Below are positions 10,596 to 19,128 of a stretch of 64,000 bases of DNA, in pieces. The notes beneath the pieces are model-generated. The model did no database searches. It saw only the letters and a program-made list of their open reading frames with translations, and was not told where the DNA came from. Both the position numbers and the translations under genes were made by a program. The stretch's first letter is position 1. Each line of letters begins with the position of its first letter. Source of the DNA: Lachnospiraceae bacterium (lineage in GTDB: Bacteria > Bacillota_A > Clostridia > Lachnospirales > Lachnospiraceae); the NCBI GenBank assembly GCA_900764695.1, contig CAAFOY010000039.1, forward strand, positions 11,253-75,252, in the 5' to 3' direction.

Positions 10596-11084
10596 GTGGA
10601 AACGCAAAAGTACAAAGAATTTGTATCGGAATATGCAAATATGGTATTTAAAATTGCTTATAATTATTGCCGAAACAAATATGATGCCGAAGACATAGTC
10701 CAGAATACATTTTTAAAACTTTTACAATATAAAGGCGAATTTGCTGATGGTGAACATGCAAAAAGATGGCTTATAAGAGTGACTGTAAATGAATCAAAAA
10801 ACATGTGTACATCATTTTGGCACAAAAGAATAGTTTCGCTGGAAGAATCCAAATCAGATGCCGAATTTTCTTTTGAAAATGATGAAGAATCAGAACTATA
10901 TGATGCAGTAATGAAGCTTGGCGAAAAATACAGAATAGTGGTTCATTTGTATTATTACGAAGAATATTCAGTAAAAGAAATCGCAGAAATATTAAATATA
11001 AAAGAGACTACAATTCAAACAAGACTTATGAGAGCTAGAGCAAAAATTAAAAGTATGGTCAAAGGAGATTGGTTAGATGAATAA
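10596..11084 (+). CDS. ECF-type RNA polymerase sigma factor
   Basis: 162 residues from a GTG start with AAGGAGG 8-9 nt upstream. Region 2 is clear (MVFKIAYNYCRNKYDAEDIVQNTFLKLL), and the region 4 helix-turn-helix is YYEEYSVKEIAEILNIKET followed by TIQTRLMRARAKIK. The last 8 bp overlap the next gene, which encodes a single-pass membrane protein, a typical sigma/anti-sigma pairing. The signal it answers is not evident. It probably transcribes its own promoter upstream, but I could not pick that promoter with confidence. Confidence 0.9.
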   Translation: METQKYKEFVSEYANMVFKIAYNYCRNKYDAEDIVQNTFLKLLQYKGEFADGEHAKRWLIRVTVNESKNMCTSFWHKRIVSLEESKSDAEFSFENDEESELYDAVMKLGEKYRIVVHLYYYEEYSVKEIAEILNIKETTIQTRLMRARAKIKSMVKGDWLDE

Positions 11085-11475
11085 ATATAAAGAAATGTTT
11101 GACAAAATAAATATTTCAGACGAGTGTTTAAGAAAGGTGGAACATATGGAAAAGAATAATCACAAAATAAAGAAATTCAGAATACGTTATGTGGCGGTTG
11201 CAGCAGTTATGCTTGCTATATTCGCAATGACAGATGTTGTGTCTTATGCGGCAACCGGAAATGGAATAACAAAGCATGTCCATGTATTTTTGGATAACAA
11301 TAGTGAAAAAAAAGAACTTAAAGAAAATGGCAAAGGAAAATACATTTACGAGGGCGAAGACAAGAAGTATGAGCTCGAAATGAATGAAGATGAAATGGAA
11401 AAAGAGGGCATAAATGCTGAGGTAAGTGTTGATGAAAGTAGCGGAGAGGTAAATATAGAACTAAAGGCAAAATAA
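11077..11475 (+). CDS. Single-pass membrane protein, putative anti-sigma partner
   Basis: 132 residues. A short basic cytoplasmic segment (1-29) is followed by one transmembrane helix (about 31-49, containing AVAAVMLAIFAMTDVVSYA) and a highly charged extracellular part rich in Glu and Lys. No zinc-binding anti-sigma HxxxCxxC motif is visible. The assignment as the sigma regulator rests on the 8-bp overlap with the ECF gene and on topology, so it is inference. It could instead be a target of the sigma factor. Confidence 0.7.
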   Translation: MNKYKEMFDKINISDECLRKVEHMEKNNHKIKKFRIRYVAVAAVMLAIFAMTDVVSYAATGNGITKHVHVFLDNNSEKKELKENGKGKYIYEGEDKKYELEMNEDEMEKEGINAEVSVDESSGEVNIELKAK

Positions 11476-11531
11476 TCAAAAAAATAAATCTAAAAAAAAT
11501 ATATGTCGACAAACAAAAACAAACAAAAGAA

Positions 11532-11578
11532 GTCCACAGGCGAATTAAAATTATGAAATTCTCTTGTGGGCTGTTTTT
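11532..11578 (+). terminator. Intrinsic terminator after the sigma operon
   Basis: GTCCACAGGCGAATT pairs with AAATTCTCTTGTGGGC, followed by TGTTTTT. Confidence 0.75.
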
Positions 11579-11626
11579 ATGCTTTAAAATAAGTGAAAAC
11601 AGAACAGAGTTTCGAAAAAATAGCAA

Positions 11627-11708
11627 AATCGAGTCCTGAAAAAGGGACAGTGAATGTGAGAAAATGGAGTCATAAAAGGAAAAAGAAAAATAGCAGCTAT
11701 AAAGGAGG
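11627..11708 (+). repeat. Leader repeat copy 1 (5' UTR of HIRAN gene)
   Basis: An ~82-nt segment starting AATCGAGTCCTGAAAAAGGG and ending in the RBS CTATAAAGGAGG. It is repeated with few changes at 20291-20374 before an unrelated gene. It contains a small GTCC/GGAC hairpin. The two direct copies bracket the HIRAN-RM-recombinase block. Confidence 0.85.
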
Positions 11709-11716
11709 AAAAAAAG

Positions 11717-12034
11717 ATGGCAGATAAGATTTATTTTACAATTACAGGAACAGGATTTTTTGAAGGTGACGAATTTTTTGAAAAGGATATGGAAGTGTTT
11801 CTTGAGAAAGAACCGGACAACAAATATGACCACGAAGCAATTCTTGTAAAAATGCCGGGAATTGGAAAAGTAGGGCATGTGGCAAATAGTTGTAGTACAG
11901 TCATTGGCGAGTCATATAGCGCCGGACGTATTTATGACAAAATTGGCGACACAGCAGTTGGAAAAGTGCTTTACAAAATGCCAAGAGGAATTTTGTGTGA
12001 ATTAGTAAAACCAGTAGATGAAATTAAATTTTAA
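11717..12034 (+). CDS. HIRAN-domain protein
   Basis: 105 residues, essentially only a HIRAN domain. Diagnostic segments are ITGTGFF at the start, then LEKEPDNKYDHEAILVK and GKVGHVANS. HIRAN domains bind DNA 3' ends or damaged/stalled forks, usually fused to helicases or nucleases; stand-alone forms also occur. It has a strong RBS in the shared leader repeat and lies directly upstream of the type I RM operon. It may belong to the same defence island, but a housekeeping repair role is equally possible. Confidence 0.8.
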   Translation: MADKIYFTITGTGFFEGDEFFEKDMEVFLEKEPDNKYDHEAILVKMPGIGKVGHVANSCSTVIGESYSAGRIYDKIGDTAVGKVLYKMPRGILCELVKPVDEIKF

Positions 12035-12238
12035 AGAAGTTATTGGAATTAGAATTATGGTGTAGCTGAAATGGAAAATGATAGTACAAATAATGAAATA
12101 ATGTATAAATAAGGAGGCAAATATAACAATGCAAAAGTTGTATAAAATAGCCACTTATAATATAATTAATAAATATTTACAATGTGATAAAAATGAATAA
12201 ATAATTATTTGATTTACTAAAAATATAGGAGGACTAAA

Positions 12239-13834
12239 ATGGCAGAAGGAAAAGATTTGTTGCAGGTTTTGTGGAGCGGAGCAGATGTATTAAGAGGTAA
12301 GATGGATGCAAATGAATACAAAACTTATTTATTAGGATTGGTATTTTATAAGTATTTATCAGATTCATATTTATCAAAAGTATATGATTTATTAAACGAT
12401 GAAACACCAGATGATTTAGAAGAAGCACAGGAAGTTTATGATGATGTAATGAATAGTGAAGATGCCGAAGAACTATTGGCAGAATTGAAAGAATCATTAC
12501 GTTATACATTGGACCCTGATATGACATATGTAAGCATATTGAAAGATGCTAAAAACAATTCTTTCAACAGAGAAAAATTACAGTCAGCATTTAATAGAAT
12601 TCAGGAATCAGACGAATTATTTAATGGATTATTTGCAGATGTTGATTTGTATTCAAACAGGCTTGGAACCGGAGACCAAAAACAGAGTGCAACAATAGCA
12701 GAAGTGATAAAAGTGTTAGATGGTGCAGATTTAATACATACAGAAGGCGATGTGCTAGGAAATGCATATGAATACTTAATAGGACAGTTTGCTTCTGAAA
12801 CAGGAAAAAAGGCAGGGGAATTCTATACTCCACATGGTCCGGCACAGATACTATGTCGAATTGCAATGACAGGACAGGAAGATAAAAAAGGATTACAGGT
12901 ATATGACCCTTGTATGGGTTCAGGATCATTAATGCTGAGCTGCAAAAATTATGCAAAAGAACCAGATTATATAAAATACTATGGACAGGAACTTATGCCA
13001 TCAACTTATAATTTGGCAAGAATGAATATGTTTTTGCATGGAGTTTTGCCGGAAAATCAGCACTTAAGAAATGCTGATACATTAGATGCAGACTGGCCAA
13101 CTGATGAAGAAACAGAATTTGATGTAGTTACAATGAATCCACCATATTCTGCAAAATGGTCTGCAGCAGAAGGATTTAAACAAGATGAAAGATTTATGGA
13201 TTATGGTGGAAAGCTTGCACCAAAATCAAAAGCAGATTATGCATTCTTATTACACGGATTTTATCATTTAAAACAGACAGGAACAATGGCGATTGTTTTA
13301 CCACATGGAGTTTTATTTAGAGGAGCAGCAGAAGGAACAATAAGAGAAACACTTTTGAAAAATGGTTCTATATATGCGGTAATTGGCTTGCCATCAAATA
13401 TGTTTTATAATACTTCAATTCCAACATGTATTGTAGTATTGAAAAAGCATCGTGATGGACGAGATGTGTTGTTTATAGATGCATCAAATTTGTATGAAAA
13501 AGAGAAAAAGCAGAATGTTATGAAAGAAGAACATATTGATCGTGTTCTTGAATTATATAATAACAGAGAAAGTGTAGAGAAAGAAGCATACCTTGCATCT
13601 TATGAAGACATTGTGAAAAATGATTACAACTTGAATATACCACGATATGTAGATACTTCAGAAGAAGAACCAGAGATTGATTTAAAAGCACTTACGCTGA
13701 GAATGAGAGATACAGATAAAGAAATAAAAGAGGGTAATAATATGCTGTTAAGTATGTTAAAAGGCCTAAATTTTGACAGTGATGAAACTAGAGAATCAGT
13801 AGAAGAATTCATAAAAGTCTTAGAGGAGGTGTAA
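12239..13834 (+). CDS. hsdM: Type I restriction-modification DNA methyltransferase subunit
   Basis: 531 residues; ATG preceded by TAGGAGG. N6-adenine methylase motif I is YDPCMGSGSL (from residue 222) and catalytic motif IV is NPPY (300-303). The N-terminal helical HsdM domain (LLQVLWSGADVLRGKMDANEY region) is present, as is the FYTP motif that precedes motif I. It forms the M2S core methylase with HsdS, and with HsdR the restriction complex. Only 3 bp separate its stop from hsdS. About 200 bp upstream show no clear feature other than a possible 23-codon ORF. Confidence 0.95.
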   Translation: MAEGKDLLQVLWSGADVLRGKMDANEYKTYLLGLVFYKYLSDSYLSKVYDLLNDETPDDLEEAQEVYDDVMNSEDAEELLAELKESLRYTLDPDMTYVSILKDAKNNSFNREKLQSAFNRIQESDELFNGLFADVDLYSNRLGTGDQKQSATIAEVIKVLDGADLIHTEGDVLGNAYEYLIGQFASETGKKAGEFYTPHGPAQILCRIAMTGQEDKKGLQVYDPCMGSGSLMLSCKNYAKEPDYIKYYGQELMPSTYNLARMNMFLHGVLPENQHLRNADTLDADWPTDEETEFDVVTMNPPYSAKWSAAEGFKQDERFMDYGGKLAPKSKADYAFLLHGFYHLKQTGTMAIVLPHGVLFRGAAEGTIRETLLKNGSIYAVIGLPSNMFYNTSIPTCIVVLKKHRDGRDVLFIDASNLYEKEKKQNVMKEEHIDRVLELYNNRESVEKEAYLASYEDIVKNDYNLNIPRYVDTSEEEPEIDLKALTLRMRDTDKEIKEGNNMLLSMLKGLNFDSDETRESVEEFIKVLEEV

Positions 13835-13837
13835 AAT

Positions 13838-15118
13838 ATGGCAGATATACCAAAAATAAGATTTAAAGGATTTACTGAACCTTGGGAACAGCGTAAGTTG
13901 GGGGAGATTTGTGATTCGTTTGAATATGGATTGAATGCTGCGGCTACTGATTATGATGGTGAGAACAAATATATTCGCATTACTGACATAGATGACAATT
14001 CTCATGAGTTTTTGCAGAATAATGTTACATCTCCTGACATTGATTTTAGTGGTGCAGAAAATTATAAACTTAAGCAGGGGGATATTTTGTTTGCTCGAAC
14101 TGGAGCGAGTGTTGGAAAAACCTATATTTACGAGGAATCCGACGGGTTAGTGTACTATGCTGGTTTCTTGATTCGAGGACGAGTTAAGAATGAATATTCT
14201 CCTGAATTTGTCTTTCAAAATACACTCACGGCGGATTATGAAAGGTTTATTAGAATTACATCGCAACGTTCCGGACAGCCGGGTGTTAATGCTCAGGAAT
14301 ATGCAAGTTATCAAATTGCTACTCCTGTATTAGAAGAACAGCAGCAAATCGGAGCCTATTTTTCCACCCTCGACCACCTCATCACTCTTCATCAACGTAA
14401 GTGTGATGACACAAAAGAATTAAAAAAATATATGCTTCAAAAAATGTTTCCGAAAAATGGAGAAAAATTTCCAGAAATCCGTTTTAAAGGATTCACTGAA
14501 GCTTGGGAACAGTGTAAGTTTGCTGCAGTCTTTGATGGATTACCGAATAATACATTTTCAAGGGCAGAATTGAACTATGAAAGCGGTACAGTAAAGAATG
14601 TTCATTACGGCGATGTGCTGATAAAGTTTGGAGATTATATTAATGCTTCCGAAACAGAGTTGCCGTATATATCCGATGATGCAAAAGCCGATAAGTTTAA
14701 GAACTCTTTTTTGCAAGATGGGGACATTATAATTGCAGATACCGCAGAGGATGAGGCTGTTGGCAAATGTACAGAAATACAGGGCTCTGAAGGATTAAAA
14801 CTTCTGTCAGGACTTCATACGATAGCTTGTCGCCCGAAGGAAAAATATGGTCCGATGTTCTTGGGATACTATATCAATTCTCCTGCATATCACAACCAGT
14901 TAAAACCATTAATGCAGGGAATAAAAGTTACTTCAATTTCAAAGTCAGCTCTTCAAGATACGGATATGATTATGCCACAAGATATAGAAGAACAAGAAAA
15001 AATCGGAGAATATTTTTCTAACCTCGACCACCTCATCACTCTTCATCAACGTAAGTGTGATACACTAAAAGAGTTAAAAAAATATATGCTACAAAATATG
15101 TTTCCAAAGAAAGGATAA
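13838..15118 (+). CDS. hsdS: Type I RM specificity subunit, expressed allele of an inversion system
   Basis: 426 residues with two target-recognition domains. TRD1 runs from FTEPWEQRKLGEICDS to the conserved helix STLDHLITLHQRKCDDTKELK (~170-200). TRD2 runs from FTEAWEQCKFAAVFDG to SNLDHLITLHQRKCD near the C-terminus. The conserved helices and the WEQ segments are encoded by the repeat sequences that also occur, inverted, in the silent copy at 19112-20195. TRDs can therefore be exchanged by inversion, which changes the methylated and restricted sequence. It lies 6 bp before hsdR. The recognition sequence cannot be predicted. Confidence 0.95.
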   Translation: MADIPKIRFKGFTEPWEQRKLGEICDSFEYGLNAAATDYDGENKYIRITDIDDNSHEFLQNNVTSPDIDFSGAENYKLKQGDILFARTGASVGKTYIYEESDGLVYYAGFLIRGRVKNEYSPEFVFQNTLTADYERFIRITSQRSGQPGVNAQEYASYQIATPVLEEQQQIGAYFSTLDHLITLHQRKCDDTKELKKYMLQKMFPKNGEKFPEIRFKGFTEAWEQCKFAAVFDGLPNNTFSRAELNYESGTVKNVHYGDVLIKFGDYINASETELPYISDDAKADKFKNSFLQDGDIIIADTAEDEAVGKCTEIQGSEGLKLLSGLHTIACRPKEKYGPMFLGYYINSPAYHNQLKPLMQGIKVTSISKSALQDTDMIMPQDIEEQEKIGEYFSNLDHLITLHQRKCDTLKELKKYMLQNMFPKKG

Positions 15119-15124
15119 GGGATT

Positions 15125-18076
15125 ATGGCAGAATTAGAAGCAATAATTGAGAGAAGACTAATAGACCAACTATGTAGTGGTGAATCACAATGGACGTATA
15201 GACCGGATATCAGAAATGAAGAGCAATTATGGAAGAACTTTAAGTATATTTTAGAGCAGAACAATAAAGCAAAACTAAATGATACACCATTAAGTGAAAG
15301 TGAGTTTGCAAAGGTAAAGAATGATTTATCACATGCTTCATTTTATGATGCAGGGAAATGGCTAGTTGGCGAAAATGGAAAAGTTTATGTTCATGTACAA
15401 AGAGGCAATGAAACATTACATTTAGTCGTTATGAATAATGAGCACATTGCAGGCGGGACAAGTGTATATGAAGTTATAAATCAATATCAGGCGTTCAAAA
15501 CAGAAGAAAATGACGAAAGGGACAGAAGATTTGACGTCACATTGCTTATTAATGGAATTCCTATGATTCATATTGAACTGAAAAATAAAGAACATTCATA
15601 TATGGACGGATATAGGCAAATAAAGAAATATATAGCAGAAGGTAAATTTAGAGGTCTCTTTTCAAATATTCAAATGTTTGTTGTAAGTAATGCGGTAGAT
15701 ACAAAATATTTTTCGGCAGCAAGAGATACGGAATTAAATAAAAAATTTATTACAGGATGGATAGATGAAAAGAACTATCCTGTATGTGATTATATGGATT
15801 TTGCAAAGGCAGTATTAAAAATACCGGAAGCGCATGAAATGGTTACAAAATATACAGTTTTGGATAATGACAAAAAGAAATTGTTAATTCTGAGACCATA
15901 TCAGATTCATGCAATTAAGGCAATGCGAAATGCATCAAAACAAGGAAAATCAGGATTTATTTGGCATACAACAGGTTCAGGAAAGACAATGACATCATAT
16001 AAGGCTACAAGAAACCTGCTAATGGATATACCATCTATAGAAAAAACAGTTTTTTTGATTGATAGAAAAGATTTAGATATGCAGACAAAGATGGCATTTC
16101 AGTCTTATGCAGATAACGATACAATTGATGTAGATGATACAGATTATGTCGATACTTTAATTAAAAGAATGACTGATGGTAATAGGCAAATGATTGTTAC
16201 AACAAGACAAAAAATGCAGACAATGATTAGCAATCGTTTGAAAGAAGGAACGAAAGAATATCAGATTATAAAGAATTTAAGAGTTGCTTTTGTAGTAGAT
16301 GAATGTCATAGAGCAGTAACTCCTGAAACAAAAAGAAAATTGGAACAGTTCTTTAATAATTCTTTGTGGTATGGATTTACCGGAACACCTATTTTTGAGC
16401 AGAATAAATATGAACAAAAGGGAGACTTACCACAAACTACAGAACAGCTGTATGGAAAGTGTTTGCATAGTTATACGATAAAGGAAGCTATCCATGATGA
16501 GGCAGTCTTAGGCTTTATGGTAGAAAATCTTGGACCAAAGAATAAGGATGTAGATGAATCTGCCTATTTATCCGAAAAGCATATGAGAAATGTTTTAGAC
16601 GTTATATTGAATCAATCTGCCACAAAATTGGGAATGCAGAATGGTAAAGGAAGAACATATGAGGGAATATTAACAGTTAAATCCATTTCAATTGCACAAA
16701 AATATTATGAATTGTTAAAGAAAATAAAAAATGGACAAGATGAGTTAAAGATAAGTGAAGATATTCAGAAAGCGTTACCGGATTTTCCTAAGTTTGCAAT
16801 TACATACTCAATTTCAGAAAATGAAGAAGCATCTACTGTTAATCAGGATAAGATGAAAGAATCTTTAGAAGATTACAATGAAATGTTTGGAACAAATTAC
16901 AAGCTTGAAGCGATAAATGCCTACAATAGTAACTTAAATGACAGATTAGCAAGAAAGGAAAAGAAATATCTTGAAAGAAGTCAGCAACTTGATTTGGTAA
17001 TTGTTGTTGATAGATTGTTGACGGGATTTGATGCACCTTGTTTATCTACATTGTTTATGGATAGACCACCAATGACTCCACAGAATATAATTCAGGCGTT
17101 TTCACGAACTAATCGATTGTTTGATAGTAATAAGCAGTATGGGCAAATTGTAACATTCCAATCGCCTAAAGAGTTTAAAGATGCTATAAACAATGCATTG
17201 ACATTATATTCTAGAGGTGGTGATGGAAAACCAGTGGCTGAGGATTGGGAAACTGTACTTGATAATTTCAATATATCTGTTAAGGCTATTCATGCTTTAG
17301 CAGAAACACCCGAAGAGATATCAGCATTGTCAAGACAACAAAAGAAATCGTTTGTTCATCTGTTTAGAGCATTAGACCATGATTTTGCACATCTTAAGGC
17401 GTTTTCAAATTACAATGAAGATATATTGAAAGAGTTAGAATTTTCACAGGAAGAATATGAAAACTATGCAGCAATGTATAACAATGTAATGGAGGAACTT
17501 AAGAAACCTTCAGATGACCCGGATGGAGATGGACCTGAATTAGATGAATATGATTTGATGGCTTATAGCAAGTTGCGTATAGATTTTGAATATATTATTG
17601 AATTGCTTCAAGGGGTTGTTGAATCTTTAGACCAGACAAAAGATGATTTTAAAGAATCTGATTTTGAATATAATATTAATGTATTAAGAGGTATTATCGA
17701 TGATTATTATAAGGTTAATCCACAAATAAGTGAGCTACTAAAGATAATTATCGAAGATATCGAAAATGATAAGGAAAAGTATATAGGTCAGGACATATCC
17801 GTTATATTTAATCAGATGAAGTATAAAATTATCGATGATGCTATAAGGAAATTTGCTCAAAAATGGTATTTAGAAGATGAGGATGTTAAGTTTGAAGCAT
17901 ATAATTATAGAGATGGAATGCTTGCAAACGAAAACGTCCTAAAAGAAAAAACGGATTATAAAACTTATAAAGAAGAATCAGAAGAACCTATGCCAAAATA
18001 CAAGTTTAGAAAAACTATGGTAGAAGAGTTTAAAAATGATTTAATGGAAGAAATAAGCCCATTGATTAATGAATAA
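15125..18076 (+). CDS. hsdR: Type I restriction endonuclease/translocase subunit
   Basis: 983 residues, the normal HsdR length. The N-terminal PD-(D/E)xK nuclease core is visible as FDVTLLINGIPMIHIELKNK. Walker A is TGSGKT (from residue 283), the DEAD-like box is DECH (392-395), then GFTGTP, and the motif V/VI region holds RLLTGFDAP and QAFSRTNR. It uses ATP to translocate unmodified DNA and cleaves at a distance. It is the last gene of the hsdMSR operon, with a terminator 18 bp after the stop. The frame is intact, so restriction should be active. Confidence 0.95.
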   Translation: MAELEAIIERRLIDQLCSGESQWTYRPDIRNEEQLWKNFKYILEQNNKAKLNDTPLSESEFAKVKNDLSHASFYDAGKWLVGENGKVYVHVQRGNETLHLVVMNNEHIAGGTSVYEVINQYQAFKTEENDERDRRFDVTLLINGIPMIHIELKNKEHSYMDGYRQIKKYIAEGKFRGLFSNIQMFVVSNAVDTKYFSAARDTELNKKFITGWIDEKNYPVCDYMDFAKAVLKIPEAHEMVTKYTVLDNDKKKLLILRPYQIHAIKAMRNASKQGKSGFIWHTTGSGKTMTSYKATRNLLMDIPSIEKTVFLIDRKDLDMQTKMAFQSYADNDTIDVDDTDYVDTLIKRMTDGNRQMIVTTRQKMQTMISNRLKEGTKEYQIIKNLRVAFVVDECHRAVTPETKRKLEQFFNNSLWYGFTGTPIFEQNKYEQKGDLPQTTEQLYGKCLHSYTIKEAIHDEAVLGFMVENLGPKNKDVDESAYLSEKHMRNVLDVILNQSATKLGMQNGKGRTYEGILTVKSISIAQKYYELLKKIKNGQDELKISEDIQKALPDFPKFAITYSISENEEASTVNQDKMKESLEDYNEMFGTNYKLEAINAYNSNLNDRLARKEKKYLERSQQLDLVIVVDRLLTGFDAPCLSTLFMDRPPMTPQNIIQAFSRTNRLFDSNKQYGQIVTFQSPKEFKDAINNALTLYSRGGDGKPVAEDWETVLDNFNISVKAIHALAETPEEISALSRQQKKSFVHLFRALDHDFAHLKAFSNYNEDILKELEFSQEEYENYAAMYNNVMEELKKPSDDPDGDGPELDEYDLMAYSKLRIDFEYIIELLQGVVESLDQTKDDFKESDFEYNINVLRGIIDDYYKVNPQISELLKIIIEDIENDKEKYIGQDISVIFNQMKYKIIDDAIRKFAQKWYLEDEDVKFEAYNYRDGMLANENVLKEKTDYKTYKEESEEPMPKYKFRKTMVEEFKNDLMEEISPLINE

Positions 18077-18093
18077 TATAATTATCAAGAAAG

Positions 18094-18132
18094 TAAAAGC
18101 TTGGAATTTTTTGAGTTTCCAAGCTTTTATTT
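18094..18132 (+). terminator. Terminator of the hsdMSR operon
   Basis: TAAAAGCTTGGAA pairs perfectly with TTCCAAGCTTTTA and is followed by TTTATT. The symmetry allows function for the converging recombinase gene too. Confidence 0.85.
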
Positions 18133-18138
18133 ATTAAA

Positions 18139-19128
18139 ATCGGCGTGCATATTTTATTTAAGAAAGGTTAGATAATGACCTCATAATAATATCAATATCC
18201 TTACTTTCAAGTTCCTGTATAATATGGAGATATGTTTTTTGAGTTGTAGTCATACTAGCGTGCCCCAATCTCCTTGCAACACTGGCAATTGAAACTCCGG
18301 CAAATAGCAAAAGTGATGCATGCGTATGTCGTAATCCGTGAATTGAAATTACTGGAATACCAGTACTAATACAATGTCTTGCTAAAATATCATTTAGCGT
18401 AGAGTTGTATACTTTTTCTTTAACGAAAATTGGTTCGTTTTCAGGTAAATCTTTTATAAGTGAAGAAAACTGCATTACTGTCTGCCAATCAAGTTGGATT
18501 TTTCTCATAGAAGAAAGATTTTTTGTAGGAAGAAAACCACCGTTACCTTTGTAATTCCATGTCTTAGAAACAGTTAACATTTGATGAGACAAGTCAAAAT
18601 CTTTAGGGGTTAATGCTAATGCTTCTGAAAATCTCATTCCTGTCTTAGCTACTAAAAGTATAAACCAATCCCAATTTATATTCTGTGATAAATCTAAAGA
18701 CTCAATTAACTTATGTAGTTCAAATTGGTTAAGATACTTTTGCTTTTTTGCTCTAGGTTCTTTGCCTTTAATGATAGCTTTCCTTGTAGGGTCGCGGGAA
18801 ATTAACCCCTCATCAACAGCATCTAATATTGCACATTTAATATGATGATGAAAATCCATAGTTGTTTGTCGTTCATGGTTTTGTGCATAATCGTTTAGAA
18901 GTTGCTGATAAGATATTCTGTCAATATCCCCAACAGTAAGAGTCGGAATTAATTTTACTAACCATTGATGTGCCATCTTATATTTGTTCATTGTTATAGG
19001 TCTTATAGCACCTTCCTTGTAAACAGTAATCCATTTTTTGTAGTAATCACAGAATAAAGTGTCACTACTGACTGTCGTTGTGTTCATTTGTAAGTCCTCC
19101 TTTTCATTAGTCTATAATGCACGCCGAT
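18139..19128. repeat. 12-bp inverted repeats flanking the recombinase gene
   Basis: ATCGGCGTGCAT at 18139-18150 is the exact inverse of ATGCACGCCGAT at 19117-19128. The latter abuts the hsdS 3'-type repeat, and its bases encode the RRA end of the silent HsdS. The 990-bp segment between them is precisely the recombinase gene. Confidence 0.7.
18158..19087 (-). CDS. Tyrosine recombinase (putative hsdS invertase)
   Basis: 309 residues; ATG with AAGGAGG upstream on the minus strand. Phage-integrase fold: an N-terminal SAM-like core-binding domain (about 8-100), then a catalytic domain with TGMRFSEALAL (first Arg), the HxxR motif HGLRHTHASLL, GHASMTTTQKTYLH, and the Tyr nucleophile in TYLHI. It sits between the active hsdS operon and the inverted silent hsdS, the standard position for the recombinase that drives hsdS phase variation in Firmicutes. 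No phage genes are nearby, so a role as a prophage integrase is unlikely. Confidence 0.92.
   Translation of the reverse strand: MNTTTVSSDTLFCDYYKKWITVYKEGAIRPITMNKYKMAHQWLVKLIPTLTVGDIDRISYQQLLNDYAQNHERQTTMDFHHHIKCAILDAVDEGLISRDPTRKAIIKGKEPRAKKQKYLNQFELHKLIESLDLSQNINWDWFILLVAKTGMRFSEALALTPKDFDLSHQMLTVSKTWNYKGNGGFLPTKNLSSMRKIQLDWQTVMQFSSLIKDLPENEPIFVKEKVYNSTLNDILARHCISTGIPVISIHGLRHTHASLLLFAGVSIASVARRLGHASMTTTQKTYLHIIQELESKDIDIIMRSLSNLS

Noticed and set aside
12129..12200. 23-codon ORF with AAGGAGG upstream, before hsdM
   Set aside because: Good RBS, but very short, low complexity and no recognisable similarity; could be a leader peptide, not enough support to call a gene.
18158..19087. Recombinase as a prophage or conjugative-element integrase
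   Set aside because: No phage, transfer or tRNA attachment features nearby, and its position within the hsdS inverted-repeat system explains it better.
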